Shown here: positions 1 to 9,073 of the stretch, piece after piece
Layout of the letters: every line of letters starts with the position of its first letter
Position numbering within the stretch: the stretch's first letter is position 1
Source: Chara braunii
Taxonomy: Eukaryota > Streptophyta > Charophyceae > Charales > Characeae
Length of the DNA stretch: 20,953 bases
Assembly: GCA_003427395.1 (NCBI GenBank)
Contig: BFEA01000030.1
Location: 1,857,322 to 1,878,274, forward strand
Reading direction: 5' to 3'
Position numbers and translations under genes: made by a program
The notes under the pieces: generated by a model
Told to the model about the DNA's origin: nothing
The model's input: the letters and a program-made list of their open reading frames with translations, nothing else
Databases searched by the model: none

Positions 1-496
1 GGGGGTGCGCCAGGGCAAAACTGATAAGAGGAAGGGTGGGTGGGGTCTTCAAAGGGATTCAGTTGGACAACCAAGTGGCCGAGTACTGTGGGTAAACTGT
101 CATTGGTCTAGTATCCCACCACTTCAACAACCTGGGCTTTATAAAAAGGGAATTTAAGGGGGGGGGGGGAAAAAACTTGCACGGGCCTTGGTGATGCCAA
201 CCATTTTTCTCTGTAGGCCTACCCCTGATTCCTGAAACTTGCGGCTGCATGGATGCTGCGTCAGACTCGGTCAGAGAAACATGGCTGGGAAACGTACTAG
301 TGATTTAGACGATCAAATGTCTAAATGAAGCTTAAGGACATAATGAAAAAGTTTAATGATTTCCCGTAAGAATGACCTTGATGTCCCAGGAAAAAAAGTG
401 TGATTGCAGTGATAAAGGGGGTGTAGCAAACATAGGAGAGTTCATCTATCTTTCAATGGCTAGGCTAAACGATTGAAGTCTCATTCCCTACTTTGA
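1..496. other. Unassigned non-coding stretch
   Basis: No convincing coding sequence on either strand. A run of G followed by A near 157-176 comes after a CCTGGGCTT-like string at about 131-139. The poly(A)-ended unit at 13039-13368 ends in a similar way (CCCTGGACTT, G run, A run). This may be the 3' end of another short retroelement, but the similarity covers only about 15 bases. Nothing else is supportable here. Confidence 0.4.
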
Positions 497-615
497 GGGC
501 CCAAGCCCCACTAGCAGCGTTGAGTTTCCTCAACGCCTGAATCTGGACGTGTTTGTGGAGATGTGCAGTTCACGAAACTCAACACTGTTTCTGCACACCT
601 CCACAAACTCGTCCA
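497..615. repeat. Dispersed repeat fragment with two hairpins
   Basis: Bases 497-550 match the reverse complement of about 4650-4700 (shared strings include CCTCAACGCCTGAAT), so this is a dispersed repeat. It contains a perfect hairpin, GCGTTGAG (517-524), loop TTTC, CTCAACGC (529-536). Next comes a long inverted repeat, 544-568 against 591-615: 25 pairs with two mismatches around a 22-base loop. The 4650-4700 copy sits directly upstream of a tRNA-like head, so this may be a decayed head of the same family. A small-RNA precursor is possible but unsupported. Confidence 0.6.
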
Positions 616-637
616 CATTCTCTCTTTCCTTTTCTTG

Positions 638-961
638 TTTTTTTTTTTTTTTTAATTAAAAGTCCAGGGTGTTGTAGAGGTCAGTCACTGAGCGCACAGT
701 GATCACCTGGAGCTGTGAGTCGTGGGTGTCCTGGAATATGAGACCACCTCCCATTCCATCCTCACCTCAATACTCCTAGCGCACCCCCTATCCCACTATC
801 CTACCTCAGTGTGACCAGCACTCAGAACCATTACCCTACCAATGGGCAGGCAACTTGGACCGAAAAGCAATGATTGGCACCAGGGCTGATAGGCTGCCCA
901 ACCCTGGTGGAAGTGGAATCGGACGAGCCTTGTGGAACGGGAACTTTGGACGCCAGGCCTA
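638..961 (-). repeat. Poly(A)-ended repeat unit, left inverted copy
   Basis: Bases 661-961 are a clearly related, diverged inverted copy of 13039-13331. Both read, in their own sense, from a GGACGCCAGG-region end through to ACACCCTGGACT and then an A-rich tail. The tail appears here as poly(T) at 638-653. The 3' poly(A) suggests spread by retrotransposition. No ORF is shared by the two copies. It probably forms the 3' portion of the tRNA-headed assembly seen at 4652-4205 (minus) and 11855-13368 (plus). Confidence 0.75.
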
Positions 962-1114
962 GACAATGTACTACAGGCCCCAAGAGACTATGGACCCTAG
1001 GTTCAGACAGGGTAGCACCCAGTGNACGGGAACTTTGGACGCCAGGCCTAGACAATGTACTACAGGCCCCAAGAGACTATGGACCCTAGGTTCAGACAGG
1101 GTAGCACCCAGTGA
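937..1114. repeat. 89-bp perfect tandem duplication with an N at the junction
   Basis: Bases 937-1025 and 1026-1114 are identical over 88 bases. The only ambiguous base, N at 1025, lies exactly at the end of the first copy, where the second copy has A. Identity this high in otherwise diverged repeat DNA, with an N at the join, suggests an unmerged assembly overlap more than a biological duplication. Confidence 0.85.
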
Positions 1115-1236
1115 AGCAGTCTTACTGTCCTTCCCCCAGCTTACCCAAGGCCAGGCGGAACTCGGACTGGCCTGAGCGACTTATGTCCCTACCCTTACCC
1201 TAGGGTCTAAGCCTTATATATAGCCACCAGATAGTT

Positions 1237-1697
1237 CTATCCGAATGTCAGTAGGAACCACACCCAATGGCACCCTATCCAACCTATGTGACGCCCTACC
1301 AACCTCACGCCCAGCGCGACTTCCTGATCGAAGTGGGATGGGGGCCTGGAAGTGCGAAAAGGGGTGTGCCAAGGATTTTTGGGAATTTGGGGTGGAGCCC
1401 CCGGTCGGAACTGAGATCTCCTGTGGCAAGTTTCAGGGGTAAGAGTGCAAGTGTCTTCTGGCTCAGAGTGGGGGCGATGACTGATCGTGCTGCCTGGGCC
1501 GGGGTGGGGTGCTACGGGTGTCTCTGTGGGAGTGCTTGTACCGCTGCCGACCGCCACATGTCTCGGGGTCCGACGAAGACGAGTTGGATTCTCATCGCTC
1601 GGTTCTAGGAGGGGCTCGTTGCGTGACCCTCGCTTGCCGACGCTCGTCGGGCTGCCGACACTCTGAGCACGGCGGACGGGGCCAGAACCGGGCTATG
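1237..1697 (-). CDS. Weak hypothetical ORF, Pro/Thr/Ser-rich
   Basis: A minus-strand frame is open for about 150 codons after a TAG near 1697 and ends at 1237. The peptide is rich in Pro, Thr, Ser, Arg and His, with low-complexity stretches such as TSTPTETPVAPHPGPGS. It has no convincing start codon (GTG only) and no recognisable domain. The plus strand is also open across much of it, which weakens the coding case. It may be an exon remnant or chance in GC-rich DNA. Confidence 0.2.
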
Positions 1698-1785
1698 GAA
1701 TCCCAGGGGACCACGAGTAACCGATGGTAGGGGAGGACGGTATGGGAGGGAGGGAAGTAAGTGGTAATGGCAACGAAGCCTGGGG

Positions 1786-2080
1786 TTAGAAGATATTGCT
1801 GGTCCGACTGTCGGAATAATCGGGAACCCGCGAGTCTCGGTTGATTGCCAGCTGGAAGTCGCCCCTGTACAGTCGCTCGTTTTCAGTTCGGCAGGGGTAC
1901 TCGAGGTTCCGTAGGTGGCGTTGTTGTCGGGTTCGCTGCCGGCGGATCTGTTCCCTTTCCCAATACGCTCGGTATTCTGGGTCCCTCAGGCTTTCGCGAT
2001 CGGTGATCCAGAAGGGAGAATCTATCGCCATGTCTCGTTCAACCAAATTCCTAGATACACATCTTCCTACGGGGCAGGAT
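1786..2080 (-). CDS. Weak hypothetical ORF, charged protein fragment
   Basis: A minus-strand frame is open from about 2080 to the stop at 1786. It encodes a very hydrophilic peptide rich in Arg, Glu, Asp and Tyr, including YWEREQIRRQRTRQQRHLRN. The only ATG is internal, at about 2031. The composition looks more protein-like than the surrounding frames, but I recognise no domain. It could be an exon, a gag-like scrap of a retroelement, or chance. The next open minus frame (1697-1237) is in a different register, so the two are not continuous without splicing or a frameshift. Confidence 0.25.
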
Positions 2081-3344
2081 CATGGCTAACTATTGCGGGC
2101 GCACGTGTAGATGGCACGTCCGCGGACGACCGTTGTCATACACGTGCATGCACAAGGGCTAGCAGATCAGATCCTGACCTGCACAAGTAACCAAGGAGCG
2201 ATCTGCACCGGCTCAGTTATTGCAGCTAATTCCACCAAGCAAATACACTCAGCAATCCCCGTTTGTCCCGACCCGTATCGCTGATAGGGATTTCATCATT
2301 CTTGTCGAGATCTGTCAGGCTAAGTCTGTTCGGGGCTGCGGACCGTCCTCGTGGGTGCACGTGCAAGCTGCGCTCGTCAGATTGCACTTATACGGGGACC
2401 CGTGGGGTTGGTCCGCTGTGGATCGGTCCATCAGCCAATCGCCTGTGGAGAAGGAGGTTCATGCAACAACCCTTCCGATAAATTTCGTTCGAGCAGAAGG
2501 CAGTCGTGTGGTCATCAGGGGAATATCTCATCACCACCCAAACATACATCGAAGCATCATAACAATATCAATTCCTTTCACCTACCAATCATCCGAGTGG
2601 GAATAGACCGACGCTGCGAGCGCTGGATGGTTCAGAGTTACACGCAAAACATCGGTTATCCAAGCATTACAAGATCATCATATCCATCTTATCAAGCGAA
2701 TGCAAAAGTGAAAGAGGGAGAACACATCACACAAAGCCAAAAGAAATGTCAAAATGCAAAGCAAGGGCGTCTCGCCCAGAGCCAAAATTCTATATACAAG
2801 GACAAAGGAAAGACAAAGAAGATTACAATCCCATATCCGCCCGTTTCCCCTCTCTCTCCCCCTTTCTCCGATGCGGACAGTTTGTCGTCTCGCACCCACC
2901 ACTGAAGTTGTCACCCCGCTTAGTCCGCGCGCGCCCGTCAGGTTCGCCCGTGCCCCACAGTCCGTAGTGGCCTACACGTCAACCCCGCGCACTTGGCACC
3001 AGCTCGTCGGGTCGCCCAACTCCCTCATCAACTCACCTCTTACTTCGCTCGTTAGCCGACCCTCACTGATCGCGCTAACCTCGAGCTTCCAAAAATTTTA
3101 AGAGAGACATCTAACCGCGCCGACGAAATTTATAGCATGCATACGTGCGCGGAAATGCGAGATTGCAGGGATTGGAAAGAGGAGCAGAGAGAGGAAGTGC
3201 GTACGCTTGGCATGGCCAGATCGCGGCATGGGGACGTAGCCACTCTCGACACATCAATCCAAACATGCAGCGCTCAGATGCAGCAAAAAGAAGGGACAAA
3301 GGGCGGGAAGAAGACGAGGGAACAAGAAAGAAGATACAGTTACA

Positions 3345-3575
3345 ATGGCGCCCGCCCAACGATTACAATTGTATGCAAGATTAAGGGCGCCGCTTAGTCA
3401 GAACTTCGTTCCCGCCGCAGAAGAACGTGCGCAAGAAAGGGGCGCCGCTCGACAAGAATTTCAAACAGTCCTAAATTCCTATCTGAACTCAAAATTGCAA
3501 CAGAAAAATTCCGACGAGACGGAAGAAAAGCAAAAAGAAATCAAAATTCCGAGAGTCCTCGGGGCTCTTCCTTAG
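3345..3575 (+). CDS. Weak hypothetical ORF, charged helix-like
   Basis: The ATG at 3345 (context ACAATGGCG) opens 76 codons ending in TAG. The peptide is Gln-, Glu- and Lys-rich, with EERAQERGAARQEFQ suggesting a helical or coiled segment. I recognise no family. The start overlaps a TGGCGCCCG string that looks like a retroelement primer binding site, but no LTR boundary could be found for it. A chance ORF is the most likely reading. Confidence 0.15.
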   Translation: MAPAQRLQLYARLRAPLSQNFVPAAEERAQERGAARQEFQTVLNSYLNSKLQQKNSDETEEKQKEIKIPRVLGALP

Positions 3576-4013
3576 TTAAAAGGAAAATTTAAAAAGAAAA
3601 CGGAAAGCTCCCGTGCGATCATCGCGCCAAAAATCTCCGTTCCCTCCTTTTACTCCCAGCGGAGCAAGAAAGAACCATCGCCAACTGTTATTGATCGCGC
3701 CCAACGGGGCGCACACACTCAACCGTCTGTCTCGGGCTTGTCCCATTACCGCCGACGAGGAACGAGCGAAGCGAAGGAAAAGAAAGAAGCGAGGACACCG
3801 TCGCAGATTTACCCGCCATTCCCACCTCCCGTAATTTGTCCAACTTTCCCATCTCAGGACCCCTCATTGTCATCGCGCAGAAAGTCGCGCGGCACAGAAA
3901 GTGGTTCGTCACACCTACGTGAACCTACTGCAGATACTAGACCCCACCTAGTGACTAGACCCCCTCAGCCTAATATTATAGTTGTATATATGTACGCACC
4001 CGGAAACTTGGGT

Positions 4014-4205
4014 ATGTAGCCCGTAGGCAATGTGTAATTCGCAAGCTATGAGTATACCCGAAGGTTGTGTATGCTCTGGGAATCTATGTATCGGCGTATT
4101 GTGATGTACAGTTGTGTATTTAGCCCGTAGGCGATGTGTAGTTTGCAAGTTATGTGTATGCCCGAAGGCCGTGTGTTCTCTCAAAATCTATGTATCGAGA
4201 TGTAC
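4014..4205. repeat. Diverged tandem duplication, about 100-bp unit
   Basis: Two adjacent units, about 4014-4113 and 4116-4205, share the order TAGCCCGTAGGCRATGTGTA, GCAAG-TATG, ATRCCCGAAGG and AATCTATGTATCG. Many substitutions and a small deletion separate them, so the duplication is old. On the minus strand this block follows the tRNA-like repeat. Related but shorter sequence follows the right-hand tRNA-like repeat (about 12870-12930, with CCTACGGGC). Confidence 0.75.
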
Positions 4206-4350
4206 AGACAACATCATGTGTGTATATATCGAGGAGAGAATGGGGCAAGCTGGACAAGGAACCCCCCCAAGGTCCGAACCAAGCTCGAACCCGTGACCTT
4301 GTAGCATGTAATCAAACGACTCTACCGTATGAACGACTATCGGAAATGGC
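4205..4350 (-). repeat. tRNA-like SINE monomer 2, left copy
   Basis: On the minus strand this has pol III promoter-like boxes at tRNA spacing: an A-box-like TACGGTAGAGTCG (4317-4329) and a B-box GGTTCGAGC (4283-4292), followed by GGACCTTGGGGGGG. The plus-strand copy at 12280-12440 aligns along its length, including the G run and the following GTCCAG. It is a tRNA-derived repeat rather than a functional tRNA, because I could not form a convincing acceptor stem. It lies just downstream of monomer 1, as in the right copy. Confidence 0.7.
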
Positions 4351-4359
4351 ACGAACGTG

Positions 4360-4652
4360 TGATATGCCAGACTGGGGAGATCAACAGAACACCCAAGACC
4401 AACACCCCCAAGCAACCCCGGCGGAACCCAGAACCAACATACAACATCGTGGACAACCCTTGGGTGGTGCACAGGCAGTGTCTGTAATAGTACCATGCGT
4501 CAGCCCAAGGGGGTTTGTCCCCAGCCGTGCGTCAATCTAACGCCCTGCCGGTGTCCATGCGCAAGGCTGTGGGGTTTTGAACTCGCAACCTTATACCACA
4601 ATGCGCATTTCCAACCTGTGCTCTAACCAATGAGCTACATCAACTCGACAAC
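4360..4652 (-). repeat. tRNA-headed SINE monomer 1, left copy
   Basis: The minus-strand head contains a textbook A-box, TAGCTCATTGGTTAGAG (4621-4637), and a B-box region with GCGAGTTCAAAACCCC (4571-4586), spaced as in a tRNA gene. The body then reads CACCGGCAGGGCG, GGGCTGACGCATGGTACTAT and CTGCCTG(T/C)GCACCACCC, all shared with 11855-12110. Known tRNA-derived SINEs use these boxes as an internal pol III promoter. The poly(A)/LINE-derived tail usual for SINEs is not at the end of this monomer. Monomer 2 follows instead, so the unit is dimeric. Confidence 0.8.
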
Positions 4653-4848
4653 GCATCCACATTCAGGCGTTGAGGTAACCCAACGGTGCTAGTGGGACTT
4701 GGCCCCAGCAGAAGAGTTTCCAGCTCCCCTTCCCACCAGCGACAAATCATTCAGTGGAGTTATCATGGTTTGGTCAGATTGTCCCTTACAGGGGAAGAAA
4801 TGTCTTGCCAATCATCTCATATGCTATCATCCTCTTGATATACAAAAT

Positions 4849-4992
4849 GGGACGCTGGACCCGGTTTCCAGCAGGTCTGCTCCCCTCCAATAGATTGGAG
4901 CCATCCACTTCGTAAGGACCTCAATCCGAGAGGTTCTCTCACCAACCTCTTGGAGAATGTCCTTACACTGAGATGTTTTGGGGGGAAAAAAA
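4849..4992 (+). repeat. Hairpin element copy A
   Basis: It starts GGGACGCTGGACCC and ends in A/G-rich sequence at 4986-4992. Three hairpins: (1) GCTGG 4854-4858 with CCAGC 4868-4872; (2) GCTCC 4879-4883 with GGAGC 4897-4901, which can be read alternatively as a CTCCAAT/ATTGGAG stem; (3) an outer stem GTAAGGAC 4912-4919 with GTCCTTAC 4959-4966 enclosing CCGAGAGGTT 4926-4935 paired with AACCTCTTGG 4944-4953, apical loop CTCTCACC. Copies B, C and D have the same layout with different stem sequences. No coding potential. Family unknown to me. Confidence 0.8.
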
Positions 4993-5054
4993 GAAGGGTT
5001 TGGTCAAGCTGAATAGCCAGCAATGTATCCAACAGCATGACAAAAGCAAGCTGA

Positions 5055-5855
5055 AGAGGCAGATCCTCCTTTTTCTTTTGTCTTGCGGAAGATATCCGGA
5101 ACTACCGGCCGATCACACTCCTTCCCCTCCCATATAAAATGGTCTCAAAAGCCCTCACTAACCGATTACTCCCGCACATGAACCATCTCATATTCCAAGA
5201 TCAGACCGGGTTTATGCCACAGAGAAACATACAAGATAATATTCTCTTAGTGAATGAGACTATTAAGTACACCAGGCAGCACCGTAAGGATGCCGCAATC
5301 CTATTCATAGATTTCGAAAAAGCGTATGACCATGTGGACTGGGATTTCCTAAACTGTTGCCTACTCAAAATGAACTTTGGGGACGGCTTCAGAGCATGGG
5401 TATCTATCATGCACAGATCAGCAACCACAAATATCATGGTCAACGAACACCTTTCCCCACCATTCCCACTGCAGAGATCAGTTAGGCAAGGGAACCCGAT
5501 GACTCCCCTTCTCTTTGTACTGGTCATGGAGACACTGCCCGCAATGATTAGGAATAACCCGGCCATAGAACGCATTGACATCCCGGAATTGCCCCCCCAC
5601 ATGCTGCTAGTGACGTCCCTCTTTGCTGACGGCCTTACAGTCCTCATCAGAGCCTCCGCTGCATCAATCCAAGCATTGACAGACATCATACAAAACTTCG
5701 AAGTTGCGGCGGATATGAAAGTTAATTGGGGGACAAAGACGGAGGGATGGTGGCTTGCCCCGCAAGGCCGCAGGACACCCCGCCACTGCAACACCCGCCG
5801 GTTAACTGGCGCCCAAGGGAAGAAGCCATCAAAATTCTTGGGATCCGCCTCATAG
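5055..5855 (+). pseudogene. LINE ORF2 fragment, reverse transcriptase domain
   Basis: RT motifs in order: DIRNYRPITLL just upstream of the Met at 5139, QTGFMPQRNIQDNI, motif A ILFIDFEKAYDHVDW (residues 54-68 from that Met), SVRQGNPMTPLLF (motif B), then FADG at 5622-5633 where active LINEs have (Y/F)ADD. The second catalytic Asp is therefore Gly (GGC at 5631). Known LINE RTs copy their RNA at a nicked chromosomal target; this copy should be catalytically dead. Upstream of about 5055 the frame is lost (a QILLF-like string lies in another register). After about 5770 the continuation moves to another frame. Confidence 0.88.
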
Positions 5856-7060
5856 CTATGGGCCCCCCGACAGATCACGGCCAGACACTAGTCCACTTGG
5901 CATTGCAAAAACTGGCCAAGTGGGATGACCTCCACACATCGTTGGTAGGAAGGGCGTTGACAATAAATAACGTTGTTCTATCTACTATTTGGTACAAAAC
6001 AGCTTTTTGGGAAATCCCCAAAAATCACCTCGGACAACTCCAGGCAGCGTTGTCAGCGTACCTGTGGAGAAATGACCACAACCTGACGAAATGCCTGAAG
6101 AGAGTAGCTTGGAAGTACGTGGCCCAACCAAAGAGAGTGGGTGGGTTGGGCATCTTGGACCCGGGAGATGAGATCAAGGCCCTGATATTCAAAGTAATTA
6201 TTTGCCTTTTGATGGCAAATGACGTCCCGTGGCTGCCGCTTGCATATATTCAGCTAGCAAACCTGGCCCCTCCCTCCCACCCAGAGGCCCCTATTCACCC
6301 CTTCTAATGGTTAACAAACAAGGCCTGGTCCGTGCCTGGCCCCCCACGCCATAAGAATGATGGGACGGCTCGCAACAGCGTGCGAAGGGACCCGAAACAC
6401 GATCCATTGTGGCCTGCGATACTGCGATTGTGGAGGGAATTTGGCCCAGACAAGAAGCCGCCCCCTTTGAGGTGGCAAGAGATATGGCGGCAACCATTAT
6501 TTGGCAACCCCGATATATGTGATGAAACAGGCTTGCCACTTTCAATGGCCGCGAACTCCACCTGGCTCACATGGGTGAGAAATGACCTTTTCTGTGTGTG
6601 GGACCTTTGGGACAATCAGAGAGGTGTATGGAAGACCGTACAACAGCTACAGCCAAGCCTGAAGTACATCAGAAAAAGTCAGGACAAGCTGGCCCTCATC
6701 CACAGGGCAGTCTCACCTTCGTGGGTGGCTGCCCTACAAAAGGGTCCCACGATATGCAGTCTGGATTGGGTGAAGCAGTCCACTCACAACCCTATCCCCA
6801 TGACCATTTTCAGGGTGGCTCAGTGCACAGGGCAACAGGCGCAGCTCCAGGCATATGAACCAGATGTCCCTGGAGCACGTTGGCCCCCCCTGAAAAGGGA
6901 CTCGAAACTGGATAGGTGCCTCCCAACGAAAGATTTGACCAGGGTGAGGGTGGTAGGTGACGATGACACAGGCTACTTTGCCTATGAAATGTCTACCCCG
7001 GTGGAAGCACTCGTGTTCGACCCGGACAAATGGGTCTGGAAAGGACGGAAAACCCACTCC
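5770..7060 (+). pseudogene. LINE ORF2 fragment, thumb/connection region
   Basis: This continues ORF2 in a frame shifted from the RT part. It begins near EEAIKILGIRL, includes TIWYKTAFWEIP and the plant-LINE-like PKRVGGLGILDP (about 6130-6165), meets a TAA at 6305-6307, and continues in the same frame for about 250 more codons (WPAILRLWREFG, LRWQEIWRQPLFGNP). Trp-rich spacing and the PKRVGGLGI motif are typical of the segment between RT and the C-terminal cysteine domain in L1-type elements. Near 7050 the homology moves to another frame. Confidence 0.82.
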
Positions 7061-7529
7061 AATTTGGCAATACTCGGTACGCGAGGGTTACAAACACGCC
7101 CACAAACTGCAGGCCTCCACCTCCGTAGTCCAAACTCGGTGGGCAAGAGATTCACCGCTGCAACACGGGGAGCTAAATCACATTCCCTGGAATATATATG
7201 CTCATATAATGCCAACCTCACACAAGGCACTGCAGTGGCAAATTTTACATCGCTGCCTACCAACACCGGACTGGATAACCTCACGTACTAACTTAGAACA
7301 AACAGGAGTTTTATCTCCAATATGCTCCCGCTGTGGAGAGGGTGCGCAGCGCAGACGAGCCGACCTGGAACATTGCCTGCTGGCGTGCCCCATGGCTATG
7401 CAGGTTTGGCAATGGTGGGACGCCATGTGGCACGAGCGCACAGACTCACCTTTTCGATGGAACATTGCCCTTATCCTGCTGGGAAAAAAACAGAAGCTTC
7501 CCTTCCTCCTGGACACCCTTTCAACATAA
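7050..7529 (+). pseudogene. LINE ORF2 fragment, zf-RVT-like cysteine region
   Basis: Open in the frame ending at 7529. It carries YSVREGYKHAHKL, then QWQILHRCLPTPDWI, then a cysteine/histidine cluster PICSRCGEGAQRR..DLEHCLLACPMAMQVWQWW. This arrangement (Cys-x2-Cys, then His-Cys-x3-Cys before a Trp pair) matches the putative zinc-binding region at the C terminus of plant LINE ORF2. It joins the upstream part only by a frameshift near 7050 and the downstream part by another near 7515. Confidence 0.82.
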
Positions 7530-8280
7530 CCTGTTTAAACATATGAGACTGACCATTCTCATGGTCATCTGGAGAATGAGGTGCTCAGCAGAACGCCAAG
7601 AAGAGGCCTTTGGTTTTCACCAAGCCAAAGCAGAGCTGCTTGAGGTGATCAGGGCGAATATGTTGAATGCCAGCAAAAACTTAATACAAAAAGTGAGTGT
7701 AGCCCCCGACCAAGATAGTAGGCAAAAGCTAATTGAAGCCTTCACAGTAAAGTGGACAGACCCGAACAACAAATTAGCTGAAGTACAAAACGACGGAAGG
7801 CTAACATGGAAGAATTGGGCAGCACAGGACCACCTATGGACATATAGACCGCCCGAGTTCTTCCCAACACCGCCTCCGGGTCAACTCAAAAACTCACTAA
7901 CTGAGGTGCACAGGGTCCAATGTGAGGTGGATCGGCATGCACAAGCTGCCCCCCCCTCCCTTCGTTCTTCCTACTCACAACCACCTCCCCTACCATCCAC
8001 GTCCCCCCCATCCACCCCAGCGCTGCCCCTTTTTCCCTCTAGCTCCGCCTCCCTCGACCCCGCCGTATCCCCCCCGATCCCCATGGACTCCCCACCCTCT
8101 ACGCCCTTCCCGCCCCCACTTTCCCAGCGGACTCCTAGTCCTCTGCCCCGCCTCTCCCTTTCCCGCCACTACCACCCTGGTCTGCACCTCTCTCCTACCC
8201 AATTCACCCCACCTCGGCACTGCTCTATTCCTTGCCCAGCCAACGGCCACCTGGATCATCCAGCTTCAGCGGTTCGGTAA
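7515..8280 (+). pseudogene. LINE ORF2 C-terminal fragment with proline-rich tail
   Basis: The frame ending in TAA at 8280 picks up after the cysteine region with LFKHMRLTILMVIWRMRCS, a segment that follows zf-RVT in this element type. A charged helical stretch comes next. From about 7945 there are roughly 110 residues dominated by Pro and Ser (for example PPPLPSTSPPSTPALPL). The proline-rich tail is unusual for L1 ORF2 as I know it. The DNA there is a C-rich, pyrimidine-biased tract, so slippage or chance extension could explain it. Confidence 0.7.
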
Positions 8281-8351
8281 TCGACAACTAAGAAAAAACG
8301 GCAACTCAGAGGGGGGCAGGCGACGACCACTTCAGACAAGGCAATGTCGTA

Positions 8352-8493
8352 CCTCCAGGTACAGGGAAGGAAGAAGAGCACCGTACACATGATGTGCCTC
8401 CAGGTACAGGGGCCAGGAGAAACACATGGGTTCGGCAGCACATGACGTGACTCCAGGTACAAGGGCCAGGAGAAACACATGGGATCGGCACTG
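8352..8493. repeat. Three imperfect tandem repeats in the LINE 3' region
   Basis: Units start at 8352, 8397 and 8450 (45, 53 and 44 bases) and share CTCCAGGTACARGG. Units 2 and 3 also share CCAGGAGAAACACATGGG. They follow the ORF2 stop by about 70 bases. Repeats in a LINE 3' UTR can help template recognition, but nothing here shows that. Confidence 0.75.
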
Positions 8494-8674
8494 AGGATTC
8501 TCCACACAATCTGAGAATACCTGCCCGAACAGAATCCTCTCTTAATCACCTGCTTGTCAGATTTCTACATTGTAACATAAATGTAAGTTGGTCTCATGAC
8601 AGTCAGTCCTTGAACGTCTTCTGATCTGTAGGGCTCAAGGATAGAGAAAGGGTTGAGCAGGTAAGAGGACTGGG

Positions 8675-8772
8675 TAAAGGGTTTAAAGGGTTTAAGGGGT
8701 TTAAAAGGGTTTAAGCAGAGGAGTACAGAAGATGAAGAGTTTAAAACGGTTTAAAAGGGTTTAAAAGGTTTG
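8675..8772. repeat. GGTTTAAA-type simple repeats
   Basis: Irregular units of GGG(T)TTAAA(A) occur at about 8675-8715 and again at 8737-8772, separated by about 20 bases of other sequence. They follow the LINE 3' region and may be its tail or an independent microsatellite. The units resemble plant-type telomere repeat TTTAGGG but contain AA rather than a single A, and none is an exact telomere unit. Confidence 0.65.
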
Positions 8773-8964
8773 AAAGCCAGTTTACAAAAGCCAGGCAAGA
8801 GAACATTCAGCAGGGGGCTGCAGAATGGGGCTGGGAGAATAGATAAGGGGTGCTCCAGGATGGGATGGGTGTCACTAGCAGCTCCACGGGATAATGGAGC
8901 CCGGGACAGACAAGACAAGTATCTACAGCCCCAGGAAACAAAAGATCTGGACAATCTATTTTGG

Positions 8965-9030
8965 GAGGTGATACGAGTGCCAACCTGGTTGGTTGGATAT
9001 GGGACGCTGGACCCGTTTTCCAGCACAATG
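8965..9030. repeat. Fragment(s) related to the hairpin-element family (copy F)
   Basis: GGGACGCTGGACCC followed by a TTTTCCAGC arm at 9001-9024 matches the first hairpin of the family, but diverges directly afterwards. Just upstream, GAGGTGATACGAG (8965-8977) matches 11713-11725 in copy D, where it belongs to hairpin 3 in the opposite orientation. The fragment therefore seems to join a minus-oriented 3' part to a plus-oriented 5' hairpin. Short, and less certain than copies A-D. Confidence 0.5.
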
Positions 9031-9073
9031 GCATCACGATAAATGATATATAATTCTGTAAAGATGAATTTAA

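Larger units (their letters stand above)
1115..3940. other. Unassigned 2.8 kb block present only in the left arm
   Basis: The right-hand inverted copy passes from its tRNA-like part to its poly(A)-ended unit within about 600 bases (12440-13030). The left copy carries this extra block at the corresponding place. It is GC-rich and partly open on the minus strand (1237-2080), and becomes A-rich with purine runs towards 3500-3800. A TATA-like CTATAAATTT lies on the minus strand at 3127-3137. I found no RT, transposase or LTR motif, no terminal inverted repeats and no clear target duplication. It could be an insertion in the left copy or a deletion in the right one. Confidence 0.4.
5040..8580 (+). 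mobile_element. 5'-truncated L1-type LINE retrotransposon
   Basis: A non-LTR element carrying only ORF2 from around RT motif 0 onward. The endonuclease and ORF1 are absent; hairpin copy A ends at 4992 just upstream, so 5' truncation falls at about 5000-5060. Coding remnants run in order RT, thumb/connection, cysteine cluster, proline-rich tail. They are split over several frames, with an in-frame TAA at 6305. The 3' region contains three imperfect 45-54 bp repeats (8352-8493) and no clear poly(A). GGTTTAAA repeats at 8675-8772 might be its microsatellite-like tail. It cannot be autonomous as it stands. Confidence 0.88.

Noticed and set aside
3346-3365. TGGCGCCCG as a retroelement primer binding site
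   Set aside because: No LTR end with matching TG...CA boundaries lies upstream, the match stops after nine bases, and no gag or pol follows.
4205-4652. Functional tRNA genes
   Set aside because: A- and B-boxes are present, but I could not form a complete cloverleaf with acceptor stem, and matching diverged copies occur at 11855-12440: SINE-type repeats.
5201-5878. Long minus-strand ORF opposite the LINE RT
   Set aside because: The plus strand carries all RT motifs in order; the antisense frame has no recognisable domain.
8675-8772. Interstitial telomere repeats
   Set aside because: Units are GGGTTTAAA-like and irregular; no exact TTTAGGG array is present.
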